From: Toxorhynchites rutilus septentrionalis
Taxonomy: Eukaryota > Arthropoda > Insecta > Diptera > Culicidae
Assembly (NCBI RefSeq): GCF_029784135.1
Contig: NC_073746.1
Coordinates: 33,937,878-34,001,877, forward strand
Length of the DNA stretch: 64,000 nt
Direction of reading: 5' to 3'
Part shown: positions 33,592-44,361 of the stretch, piece after piece
Layout: each line of letters opens with the position of its first letter
Numbering within the stretch: the first letter of the stretch is position 1
The notes under the pieces: generated by a model
What the model was told of the DNA's origin: nothing
Databases searched by the model: none
What the model saw: only the letters and a program-made list of their open reading frames with translations
Made by a program: the position numbers and the translations under genes

Positions 33592-33850
33592 GTGTTTTAC
33601 GGTGGCTGGTTTTACCACCAAAGCAGTCTGTATAAACAAACTTTTTCCTTCTTCTACCTGCTGCCGTTTTGCGATTGCGTTTGCCACTCGCTGAAACTAT
33701 TTGTTGCCACCGAACCGAATGTGCTCTGTTCTGTAGGCAGGTTTTCTTATTGTCGTGAGCAGCTTTGCAAGCCAACTCGAGCACTCCGGCGGCCGAAATT
33801 CTATAACCGCTATTAGGTATACTGGTGCTCCGGCACCAATCCGTTGATGC
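33576..33850 (-). pseudogene. Histone H2A-like pseudogene, copy A
   Basis: Read on the minus strand in shifting frames, GAGAPVYL.AVIEF and AAGVLELACKAAHDNKKT match the central histone fold of H2A. The N-terminal third and the normal C-terminal tail are not recognisable. The tail after NKKT is replaced by Arg/Lys-rich sequence that copy B shares. At its 3' end is a 16-nt sequence of the histone mRNA stem-loop type, followed by a purine-rich element. Divergence, frameshifts and the missing N-terminus make it non-functional. Confidence 0.72.
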
Positions 33851-34099
33851 GAAGTGATGTGAAATGATGCCATACAACCACACTGATTTACGGTTTGAAA
33901 GAGAATGATATATTTTTCAGCGGATCCACACGTTTTGTACTTTAGCGGTACACACTCAAAGGATAGGGACAAATCGGTAGACTCAGCCAAAGGGGCGAGC
34001 CCAACGAGACGAACGAAAGAGCGTTAAAAGACAGCGATGGCAAAAAAATACATTCATTACGATTTGTTCGCTCGTTGGATTCAGATGCAGGCTGAAAAA

Positions 34100-34115
34100 G
34101 GTCCTTTTCAGGATC
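34100..34115 (+). promoter_or_regulatory. Possible diverged histone stem-loop, plus strand
   Basis: GGTCCTTTTCAGGATC preceded by an A-rich stretch and followed by ACAAA, with an AAAGAG purine stretch about 20 nt downstream. It resembles the histone 3' processing signal in the opposite orientation to copies A and B. No histone coding sequence was recognised upstream, so this is tentative. Confidence 0.35.
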
Positions 34116-34714
34116 ACAAAATTATCTTTAATCTAAAGAGTTTATTGTTTTGTTATCACTCGATATTCCCATCTTGTTCGGCTAAACCTTTCTGTTTAGC
34201 GATTGCGTTTGCCACTCGCCACAGCTTTCACAGTTGGAAAATTTCTTCCCATCCAGCTTGGGACATGTTGTACTGTAAATTACATTTAATGCGATATGCC
34301 GAAGCACCACTCAGTGTTGCATTGGAGGCGATTTTAACCAGTAATTGAACATTTGCGATGACAGTGGTACAGTGTCGACTTTCAATGTGGGGTCATAATT
34401 TGGACCCCGAACTCTATGTTTACAAAAATGTCCAAATAAATATGTCGCATTACAGGTTCGTCCAATTAGCTAAATGTCGAGCTAAATGTAAATTACTGTA
34501 CTTTCAATCTAGAAGCAATTTAGGAATTGGTGAAAATTGAATAATCGGAAAGTCCCCAACCATCAATAAGCTCAGCACAACTGCCAAATTCTCATACTCA
34601 TCATATCCTGGCAACAAATTATGAAAAAATCAATTTGTGTTTTATTATTATTTTGGATAATGTTTTAGAAAGCATTGAACTATATTTCCTAAACTCTTTT
34701 TTGGAAGGTTTAAT

Positions 34715-34730
34715 GGCCCTGAAAAGCGCC
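34715..34730 (-). promoter_or_regulatory. Histone 3' stem-loop, copy B
   Basis: Minus strand GGCGCTTTTCAGGGCC, the same 16 nt as in copy A including the same stem mismatch. This supports a shared ancestor that had already lost the perfect stem. Confidence 0.82.
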
Positions 34731-35200
34731 TTGTTTTATGGAATGGTTCCAATTTAGAAAACTCAGTACTCGTGGTTTTGAAAAAAACCATTTCGAACGC
34801 CCTCGATGCCGCCTTGTTCTGAATTTGCCACCAAAGCAGTTTGTATAAAGAACAATTTTTTTTCTTCTGCTACCTGATGCCGTTTTGCGATTGCGTTTGC
34901 CACTCGCCACTCGCTGCAACTGCCTGTTGTTGTCTTGGTGTCCACGGAACCGATTGTGGTCTGTTCTGAATGCGGGTTTTCTTATCGTCGAGAGCAGCTT
35001 TGCCAGTTAACTCGATAACTTCGGCGGCCGAAACTATATAACGCTGGCTAGGGGGACTGGTGCACTGGTACTAACGCGCTCGGCCTAGCTACCCTTGCGG
35101 AGCAATTGGCGGATACACCTACGGGGAACTGGAGACCAACACTGTTCGAGAGGGATTTTGCCTTTCCTTCCACTTTTCCTCCTTTGCCATGTCCAGACAT
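34715..35200 (-). pseudogene. Histone H2A-like pseudogene, copy B
   Basis: Begins at an ATG (35200) with MSGHGKGGKVEGKAKS and GLQFPVG, very close to the H2A N-terminus (normally MSGRGKGGK, GLQFPVGR). Frameshifts follow. Later pieces retain VIELTGKAALDDKKTRIQ from the H2A fold, with small indels between. The C-terminal tail differs from H2A but matches copy A. It ends at a histone stem-loop (34715-34730) plus a purine-rich AAAAAAGAG. Because the downstream processing element is retained, which mature mRNA lacks, it is probably a decayed genomic copy rather than a retroposed one. Confidence 0.8.
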
Positions 35201-35439
35201 GGCTGCTTGTGTTGGTTTGTTGATGTGATGTGATGCGAAACGATGTGGTGTACGGTTTGGATGAGAATGATCGTTACGGCAGCGGAGCGGGGATTTTTAA
35301 GCTGAATGGCTGGCTCGAGAATTACGCATGTGTGAGACTACGACCAATGTTTCGTTCATTTTTTTCTTTTTCCTTTCCAATCGTGCTTCATTCTATTTCG
35401 CTGCTGCTCTGGTTGCCAGTTTTGGTCGGTACGATTTGA

Positions 35440-35720
35440 GGAGCACAAAATGGACCAATCAAAAATGGGCACATCGTGCATTTAGACAATGCTTGATATT
35501 TCACAATTATTCAATTGTTTGTCTCAAGAAAAATGAAATGTTATTCGTTATGATAGATGCGTAGATATATTTCCTATCAATTGATGCAAACACCTTCGCG
35601 ATCTATTGAGAAATGCTCGAGATATAAGCGTTTCAAATCTTGCATTTTTTCCTACTTGTTCAGTGCCTTGATTTTCATTTCACCCCCTATATCTTCCGGT
35701 TAGACGTAGTCCTACGTCAA
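35440..35720 (-). repeat. Dispersed repeat family F, copy 3 (partial)
   Basis: Shares the 'tatttcctatcaattgatgcaaac' module and 'gagatataagcgtt' with 36480-36560 and, inverted, with 8930-9000. It ends at the palindrome GACGTAGTCCTACGTC (35703-35718). Confidence 0.6.
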
Positions 35721-35742
35721 AAAACCGTTCGTTTTTGACACG

Positions 35743-35791
35743 GTTCGATTTTGGCAACACAAAATATACGGGCGTGTTGCCAAAATCGAAC
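35743..35791. repeat. Perfect 18-bp hairpin
   Basis: GTTCGATTTTGGCAACAC (35743-35760) and its exact reverse complement (35774-35791) flank a 13-nt loop. It sits beside the family F terminal palindrome and may be the core of a small fold-back element. Confidence 0.85.
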
Positions 35792-36289
35792 GGGGTCTGT
35801 ACTAAATTTTATTCCGATTTTGATATGTTGTCCTAGATCTTCCAGTTAATGGTGCAAGAACTGAATTATTCTAGAGTCTTACTCCTGTGACAACTGTCAT
35901 AAACATCGAATTGACAGGTAAACAAATGCCTTGCATCTTCGAGGGCAGAATCTTCCTTCAACTGTTCTTTCAAACAACTCTTTAAATCAATCCGAAAGTT
36001 TCGTTTTCGAGAGCGACGAGCACGTTTGATGTGATACCTAGGACTACCAAAATATGAGAACGGAATAATTGTCAAACAATCATTGTAATTTACATTTCCC
36101 TCTGAAATTATTGCACATCTCATGTTTACGTAATTCTCGAACCGCGAAAGTTTATTCACCTCTTATGTCTGAAATGACGATTTTTCAAGGCTTCTCAGTT
36201 TAAAAGTACGTTTTAAGGAAACATATTCCGGTCTACTCAACGACAATCAAGTAAAAAAGTACTCAACAAAAAATACTCCTGAATTACAT

Positions 36290-36830
36290 GTTTTGACAAA
36301 GCGGATTCCCCCAGGCTCATTGATTTTGAAGTCCGTGTTAGGGAAACACAGCTCGGTGGGAACAAAAATACCCCTGACTTGCTTGTATATTTGCAGAGCG
36401 GATAAATCGGGCCAATTAAAACTTGGCAGTTAGGGCGTTTAGATAACGCTTGACATTTTATTTCCGCGTATATAACGCGTAGAAATATTTCCTATCAATT
36501 GATACAAACATCTTTCCGATCTGTTAAGAAATGTTTGAGTTATAAGCATTGGAAATAGGGGTATGGTTAGCACACAAATCGGCAGAACAAATGCATGGGA
36601 AAAAAGTAAATTGAAGTCATGAATCAAGTCATGAATTTAAACCGTTTAGAGATTAGTGAATTGTAATGTATAGCATATCAAACAAATCCTAGAGAATTTC
36701 TGATTCGTTTGATATGCAAATCACGAGAATTCGTTCACAGTGAAAATAGTTATTAACGTTATCTTTATTTCATAAAAACGTGACCCGTTTTCTGACTTGA
36801 CGCCCTTACCGAAAGACGAAGTTCTACGTC
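36290..36830 (-). repeat. Dispersed repeat family F, copy 4
   Basis: Inverted relative to copy 1 and colinear with it over most of its length: 'gcggattcccccaggctcat' near the left end, 'aacttggcagttagggcg', 'tttgatatgcaaatcacgag', 'catgaaataaag'-like sequence, ending at GACGAAGTTCTACGTC (about 36813-36828). Non-coding. Confidence 0.7.
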
Positions 36831-37560
36831 AAAAATAACCAAACAAGACTATAATAACAATCTAGAAAATTGCTCTCATTGTCTTTTTGCAGCAAAACCC
36901 AATTCCTTGGAATGCCGTCAATATTACAATTTGCACTATTTGTGTTTCCTGCTCAAATATTTTGGTGATCACAACCCATAAATCACGGTGAGACTGTCGA
37001 ACGATGGAGCAGCTGGATGTTTGAAGAAGCACTAAAACATCGGACACTTCAACGACATTCAGGACTTTCTCGTTGACCGAGGTTGACTTCTAGAGTACGG
37101 TACCCATTGAACTGAGTTTCGTTCGTGATATCCAACGTACTTGAAATAAATCTCAACAGGTACGCAACCACATGCCGATAGTTCACCTAATTCAAACAAC
37201 CCGGAACACGGAACCATAAGGCTATTAAAAAAACACTTTAACAAAACGGTCCCAAAATTTATAATTTTGTACCTTTCTTTTGCTAAACCATTTTATCCAA
37301 TGCAGATAAAATGCCATAATTAATTTCGGTTATTGCCGGAAGTTAACTACATACTTCGTTTCATAAGGTTAGAGCCAATATTTTTTGGAGTTTCTGAAGA
37401 TATGCAACTGTTCGGTAAAAAATATATAGTATAGGTCATAATAACTATCTTCGTTTATAATATTGACAATTTGAGCTTTATTGTTTTGATCAATCGCGAA
37501 ACATAAAAACACAAGCGCCAGTGTTTCATAACTACCGTTTTGTCTCATATTCCGAACAGT
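36831..37560. other. Unassigned sequence
   Basis: No ORF with features and no repeat ends were recognised. It precedes the tandem array at 37560. Confidence 0.4.
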
Positions 37561-38460
37561 CCCAAATTCACTTAATTTTTAAATGTAAATTTACTAAACT
37601 TTTATGTTTTGAATGATTGGATAATGAAAACACAGACATTCTTTGAGGTATAGACTTCATTTTGACATCAGTTACAGGTATCGATACAGTCTATAATTTA
37701 TAATATTAGACATTTGCAAAAAAGTGACAGTCAAAACCAATGATAAACTGTTTGCGTTAGCAAATTTCGTAAAAAATAAGCATCGTTCATTTTTCAGTTT
37801 TTGCAGTTGTTTGAACTATTTTGTTTGTTGTTTTCATGTTAAGTGCTAGAGAATGTATGAATCTACACTAAATGGGTGAAAGAAAAATATGTAGAAATAT
37901 TCATTAAAATTAATATTAAAGTAGTGTTCGGAATATGAATCAAGTTTCTGTGCATGATTCAAATTCCGAACACTTCATTTTCAAATGTGAATTTACTGAA
38001 CTTTAATGTTGTAAATAATTGAATAATCAAAACTCTGATATTCTTTGGGTTATAGCCTTCATTTTAACATCATTTACATGTATCGATACAGCATATAATT
38101 TATAATATTAAGCATTTGCAACAATTATAAAATGTTTGCGTTAACGAATTCTGTAAAAAAAAACAAACAGCGTTAGTTTTTCTGTTTTTGTAGTTTTTTC
38201 AACTATTTTGTTTGTTGTTTTCATGTTTAGTGCTTGAGATGGTAAGAATCTACAATAAATGGATGAAATAAAATGATATTTTATGCAGAAATCTTCATTA
38301 AAATTAGTGTTTGGAATATGAATCACGTTACTACGCCTTTTTTAAATGTGAATTCACTGAACTTTAATGTTATAAATAATTTAGTACTCAAAACCCTGAT
38401 ACTCTTTGGATTATAGACTTCATTTTAACATCATTTACGGGCATCGATACCGATATAGCG
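37560..38460 (+). repeat. Satellite-like tandem repeat, about 360-400 bp period
   Basis: Three consecutive copies of the block 'aaatgtgaatttactgaact', 'ctttggattatagacttcat', 'tttaacatcatttac' and 'tatcgatacag' start at about 37581, 37983 and 38344 (spacing 402 and 361). The third copy ends where the dispersed module 'cgaaaccatgtaaactat' begins. The word GTGTTCGGAATATGA also recurs at about 37922, 38680 and 38901. Confidence 0.8.
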
Positions 38461-40886
38461 CCCTTGGTCCCGAAACCATGTAAACTATGAGAAACAAATA
38501 CAATCAATAATTACAAAAGCAAAATCAAATTATTTTTGCAAACATAAAATTTTTACAAAAAAAAACTAGCTAATTGACTTTTATTTGATATATCGATCAT
38601 ATGAATCGGTCCAGTAGTTTAAAAGTTATGATTTAGAAAAAAAATTTAATTTTTGCAGTTCGGAATTTGAGACAAAAGTGTTCGGAATATGAGTCAGTGA
38701 CAAAAATAGTGTCGGAATTTGAGACAAAAGTGATTAAACATATTTTTAGTTTTTCACCATGAATATGTATTTGTCAATAAATTTTACTGTTGTCAAATTG
38801 AAAATAAAAGCTCTATTGTATCCAAAAGTCAAATTAATTTTGCGAAAGAGTATCATTCTGAGTAATGAAACACTGTTTAATGGCCATCAAAGCTTAAGTG
38901 TTCGGAATATGAGACAAAACGGTATATAACCATATAGAAAAATTCTCACTCCTTGACAATCTCATGAATCCCGGAATTTGACATGAATTACAATAAGTTT
39001 CTAATTTGTAGGTCATACATAGTTCTCAAAAATTCATTTTGGAGGTCGTTTCGATCAAGCTGCGGCATAATGTAATTTGTATCTCGTTTCATGCAGAGAA
39101 TACTGCTCGTTTAAGCTATCAACGTTTGACTAGCATCAGTGTTTGTACCAGATTTTCACTGCATGTATCTCTATGCTGATGATGTTGGAAATGTACAAAA
39201 ATGAAACGCTACAACGTTTTCGAAGGATGTTTAATTAATTTCGACCATGAATTGTTCGCCAATGCATTTTATTGCATTCTGTTTCATCCACTAAGAGAGC
39301 GTCAACTCAACATCAATTTCGAGAAATACTCCGATTCGGACACATTAGTACTTAGGTTGCGAGAGAAAACCATATAAACACTCGCAATTGAAATTAATTG
39401 CCTTTTTTATGGCGCCGTTCATAGTTTCGAGTTGCCGACTTAGGAAAATTCGTAAAACCAGACCAACCGGAATAATTACCCCGAAGTGGATGACCGCAGG
39501 GAGCAAACAAGAATACATACCCCCTCTCGAGAAGAGTGACGACCGCTTCATGGAATTGTGGAGGTTGTGCAGGAATTAAAGCAAGGTTTGATCAGTGAGA
39601 AAATAAGTTGAGTTGGCGGAGGAAAACCGTTGGGCACATGTTGCGCATCACTGCAATTAAAAGTGCTTTTGTAGGTTCATCTCCACTTGAGATCCCTTTT
39701 CAAAGCACTCCATTTGATGAAGTGATGGAGATAAAAATTAGCCACATTAAAACTGGTTGGAGTTGGAGTTGGACACCAATAAAAATGTCAATAAAAACAT
39801 TACTCGAAAACCCCAATCATGTTCCTCTTTTCAATTCGTATTACAAATAATAATGATCCTGTACACACCAATCACGCTTACATTTCATGGCGACATTATT
39901 TTAAAAAAAACTGTTCGATAAGACAAAAATAAAAACAAGCAGGCACCATCAATCTAGAAAAATCACGCTGGTTTTCAGTGTCCAATTGCGTCCTACTCTC
40001 ATTTTTTCTCATCGATCTAACAGAATTTTGAGTTGGCGAGTGTGAAGGTTTTCATTTTTTTACACATCTCCCCACTGCAACGTCTCTTCGTTGTTGTTGA
40101 CTTGGCACCGTTAAGTTTTGCGGGACGTGTGGGAGCTTTCCTTCGAAACGATGTCAGATATTGAATATTTCATACAGTAAGCTTCTGCTGCCACCATAGC
40201 GTTCGAAGGGACAGCAGACGATGAAAGGGGATATGTTGAAAACACATATGTTAATTTTTTTTCCTGCTTGTTCCACAACATGATGTTCACTACTGACGGC
40301 GGAGTTTTGCTGCTCATGGTTAAAAAAACAGTTGTTTGAATGTTTTGACGACCTATCGGGTTCCTGAGGGAACAGCGTAATGCATGGAAGGCAACGAGAA
40401 ATATAACTTTGCTTCATTTTGTCTGACCTTTGCTGTATTGCACAAACTTCTCAAAATAATGTAAACTAGGGCCAAATTGGAGGCAATTGCGAAGTTGTGA
40501 CAACACTCCATTTTTTGACTGCTAAAAATGTATGATAATAATTTGAAAGTCGCTTTCATGTAAAATAATCGCGATTATAGAGCGTCGGCAGAACATTCTG
40601 TTTAAATTCCTTGAAATTAATTTGATTTTTGACTACAATAAAATTGATTTATAAACACATATTCATGGTAAAAAACTAAAAATATGTTTAATTAGATTTG
40701 TCTTATATTCCGAACATCATTTCTGTCACTGACTCAAATTCTGAACAGTAAAATGCTTTTTTTAAATCAAAACTATTGAACTTCTCTACCGATTCCAGTT
40801 TATTTTTCTTGGAAGAGTATTATGCTTGCAAAAAAAAAAAATGATTTTTTTCATAATAATTGATTGTATTTGTTTTTTATTGTTTA
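38461..40886. other. Unassigned region with old repeat modules
   Basis: 38465-38650 repeats a block from 19184-19320. Around 39360-39860 and 39990-40330 the base composition is more balanced but no coding or RNA gene could be supported. The short ORFs (60-87 codons) have no domain resemblance. Confidence 0.4.
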
Positions 40887-41640
40887 CTAGCTGACCCGGC
40901 AAACTTCGTCCCGCCCAAAATTTGTTTTTTGTTATCAATACCTTCAAACATTCACGTTTTCTTATTGAGCGCAAGTTCATGAGTCCAATCGCAGAACTGT
41001 TCATTGATTGATCTTCTAATCGACCCCGTTGAATTTACCTTTTACTAAAAAAATTCTAGTACTTCTACCAAAACTCATCATAAAATGTCAGATTATTTTC
41101 AGACACAATTCTCGTTCAAGATTTTTCAACCACTTACAAATAACATGTTTCTCCGTTACATGGAATAAATGTTTGATACAGAAAATATGATAGAATAAAG
41201 ACAGACCCCTCCCCTCTTCACCCTTTAGAGAGGGGGAGGAGTGTCTATTCACCATAGAAACGTTCCGTGCCCCTAAAATCTTCACATGCCAAACTTGGCT
41301 CCATTTGCTTGATTAGTTTTCGAGTTATGCAGAAATTTGTTTTTCATTTGCATGACAGTCCACCCTAAGAGAGAGGGAGGAGTATCTAACCACCATAGAA
41401 TCATGTATTGCACCCTAAAACCTCCATATGCCTGATTTGGTTTCATTTTATTGATTAATTCTCGAGTAATGCAGAAATTTGTGTTTCATTTGTATGGCAG
41501 CCCCCCATTTAAGGAGGGAGAGGAGTATCTAACCACCATAGAATCATTTATAGCACCCTAAAACCTCCACATGGCAAATTTCGTTTCATTTGCTTGTTGA
41601 ATTCTCGAGTAATGCAGAAATTTGTGTTTCATTTGTATTT
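40887..41640 (-). mobile_element. Non-autonomous Helitron copy, inverted
   Basis: Starts with CTAGCTGACCCGGC, the reverse complement of the Helitron 3' terminus, next to A (40886). It then follows the copy at 20945-21767 in reverse. The distal part contains four direct repeats of about 118 bp (near 41220, 41345, 41465 and 41585), each with a 'gcagaaatttgtgtttcattt'-type module. No Rep/helicase is encoded and the 5' TC end is missing. Confidence 0.78.
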
Positions 41641-43944
41641 ATTAACTCTTGATTAATTATTTTTCATATTTTTTCTTAAAGGCTGAAGTATTTTTACATA
41701 ATTTATTCAAAAATCACAGACGTGATTTTTTTAAACGGTTTTATTTAGCTTCTCCCGTTTGTAACTTTATGACTGTAATTTTGTCTGTAGCGCTGACCCA
41801 CATTAATGTAAATTTAACCCCCTTCCTATTGATCGATTGATCTGAAATTTGGAACACATCTTTATCTCTGTTGTCATTATAAAACTGCGTATTCCATGAT
41901 CCAGAAAATCCGAAATGGCGGCCGCTACAAAATGGTGGATTATATATTTTCACTGAACCGCTTCAATATGGGGATCAAATAAAAGATCTCGACTAGTGAA
42001 ACAAAAAAAAATACAAATCCAAAATGGTCACCACTATTATTATTCAATTATTTATAACATTATTCAATTATTTATGACATTGAATTTTAGTAAATTTTTC
42101 TTTTCAAAGATAATTATGTATTCTTCCTCATGTAAGGATTCTAGAGAATAACCAGATTGGCACTAGAGAATGCTGGTTCATAGTACTGTTTGTACAAAAC
42201 ACAGCACAATTTGTGCTCGCTTCATTTGTCATATGCTGTTATGTTTTAGTGTACAACTTTGTCATTCATCAACGCATTTTTTTTTGCTAGAGACCCTTAA
42301 CTTCATTCACTGACGATCCCACTCAACCGGATAAACACATGTACGCCAGACATTAACAGCCATGTAATGCGAAAGCCATTTTCGGGGGAAACCAGGAGAT
42401 CGAAGAGTGACGTTTTTACATCCATCTTACCTGTATGAACTGAGTTTCGCTTATAACATGCCATCGAAAGTGTGTTCAATCAAGACGATGATGTGTTTGA
42501 TTCAATGAAATCGCTTCCAACATTCTGAAAGTGGAAAGACATGGCTTATTACGCTGATCGATAGAAAATTGATGGAATATTAGATTCTTTTATCAATGAA
42601 TTTCAGTGAATTAGTTCCGTATTGGTGGAGATTGTTCTCAGCTTAACTGGGTTTATGCGTCTTTCTTGTGGTTAACAACAAATTCATTTAACCGTATCGT
42701 AAGCCAGTTACCATTGTATGCCATTCTCAATCCGAGTACTGTTTGTTGTTTGATTGATTTTTTCCCTGTCACTCTTGAAAGGGTCCGATATTTTGGTCAC
42801 AAGGAAGATAATTTACTGAAGTTTAACTGATCTTTTTCTCTTTCATAAAACACTGGTTTCGATGAGACCAAGCATATTTTTAAAAATTATGTTCACCTGC
42901 TGCTAATTTGAATTTACCCACTCTATATTCTAATGTAGGTCGCATTGGCATTCATATAGATCTTATCACTCAGCTTCCCATTATCATCAACTAAATACTG
43001 TATCATAATTTAAAGTCCCTTGAAAAGAAAAAGTAGTAGTAGTGTACCATAAAAAAGTCCGTCGTTCATGCTGCAGAATTTTCACCCGTTATCCAACCAG
43101 AAAGATTCGTTTCCAACTCCATTTCAAAGAACTCATATTGATGATAGCAGAGTTATAGAATAATTTGCATGCGAATGCTGCAATCGATCGTCGTTTTCAA
43201 TCGTTGGGAAAAGGCATTATTTTTGCTGCGTAATTCCGAGTAGGAATCCATTCCTTTCTTAAGCGTTAATAATTCTGATCTCAGATTAACGAAATGATAT
43301 GATAATCATTTCATACAAAATATATAATGTCCAAGAGAAATTTGATTGCTACTTATTGACTCGAAAAATTATTGCAATAGCCAAAAAATAACCTTGAAAA
43401 CAGGCTATTTAATTCACACAAATCCGATGTGAGATGCGGAAGGATAAGAAAGATGAAATGGCTAAGAGAAGCCGGCCGGGCCACATGCGGCTTCTTTGGT
43501 TGACCCATCTGGTGCGTATGATGTTTGGAACTCATACACAAAAATATAAATATTGGTGAAAGTCCACGTCCTTCACTCAGTTAAAGCATTCACTCCTTGG
43601 AGCTTGTCAATGCTGCCAAATGTTTGAACTAGAGAGATTCATTCTTGAATTTTTATAATGTTTGTTACTCGCCGGTTATAATTTCGTAATACATTTATTT
43701 TTGTTTTGCGGCCCGCGATACCATGCCTAACATGGTTTGTGGCCCCTCCGGAAAAAAGGTTGAATACTACTGGCCAGGACCATCAACAGGAAGTTTGCAT
43801 TGAATGAGAACGGATCAATTTTGTGTTAAACACCAAGGTTTAAAAATGCAACTTTGAACTTTTTTGTGCATATATGACAGAGATGAAGACTCACACACTT
43901 TTTCTTTCGCTCGAATTCGCCATGTGGTGTAGTATGAGTTCACT
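41641..43944. other. Unassigned region left of the Gypsy element
   Basis: Mostly AT-rich unassigned sequence with a G-rich patch at 41915-41935. The only identified feature is a hAT-like end at 43690-43772. The short ORFs have no recognisable domain. Confidence 0.4.
43690..43772 (-). mobile_element. One end of a hAT-like element
   Basis: Read on the minus strand from 43772: CAGTAGTATTCAACCTTTTT, then 'ggaggggccacaaacc' and 'cgcgggccgc'. This resembles hAT termini (CAGTGGTATTCAACCTTT type). The opposite end was not found, so this is probably a truncated copy. Confidence 0.5.
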
Positions 43945-43948
43945 TGTA

Positions 43949-44337
43949 AGTTAATTTTCTTTCTTAGAACTTAAAGAAAAAAAAAATTATTTATTTTAGA
44001 GCTATGCTCTACTTTTACTTAAAACTAAGATTAAGACTAAACTGAGACTAATTTAAGACTAAGACTAATTTAAGACTAACTTTACAATCGTGGCCCTGCT
44101 CTATTTATATTGATCTGGTGATGCGTTGTTGTGAAATAGCATGATAAAATCATGCTATCGATTTCCTGGGAAAGTTCCGTTCTCGATAATTCGTCTGGTC
44201 AATGTTTATGTTTATGTCTCGATCGCCCGCCTGTCCGCTGGGTGGCTAATTTATGATCTTCTGCACTTTGTCTGTGATGATGTTTATGGGTGGCTATGCT
44301 GACGCTGCGCGATAATGAAGTCATCTCGGTGTTAACT
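43949..44337 (-). repeat. 3' LTR of the Gypsy element
   Basis: 389 bp, same ends as the other LTR, preceded in element orientation by the polypurine tract and followed by the TGTA target duplication at 43945-43948. Confidence 0.93.
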
Positions 44338-44348
44338 CTTCCCCTCTT
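44338..44348 (-). promoter_or_regulatory. Polypurine tract
   Basis: Minus strand AAGAGGGGAAG abuts the 3' LTR, the expected position for the plus-strand DNA primer. Confidence 0.85.
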
Positions 44349-44361
44349 GATCGCTTTGTCC

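Larger units (their letters stand above)
33430..35290 (-). repeat. Tandem duplication carrying the two H2A pseudogenes
   Basis: Copy A (33430 to about 33960) and copy B (34540 to about 35290) align across the pseudogene, its stem-loop and flanks on both sides, for example 'aataagctca' near 33455 and 34567, and 'tacggtttg...gagaatgat' near 33889 and 35251. The spacing is about 1.1-1.3 kb. The intervening 33960-34540 contains a further 'cgattgcgtttgccactcg' fragment at about 34200, so a third partial copy may be present. Confidence 0.7.

Noticed and set aside
35066..35130. Possible tRNA near 'cctagctacccttgcggagc'
   Set aside because: No cloverleaf with A and B boxes could be drawn; the sequence belongs to the H2A pseudogene.
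35230..35290. Resemblance to the histone H4 C-terminus (DVVYGL)
   Set aside because: The match is only a few residues, and an H4 gene there would have to overlap the H2A-like copy on the other strand.
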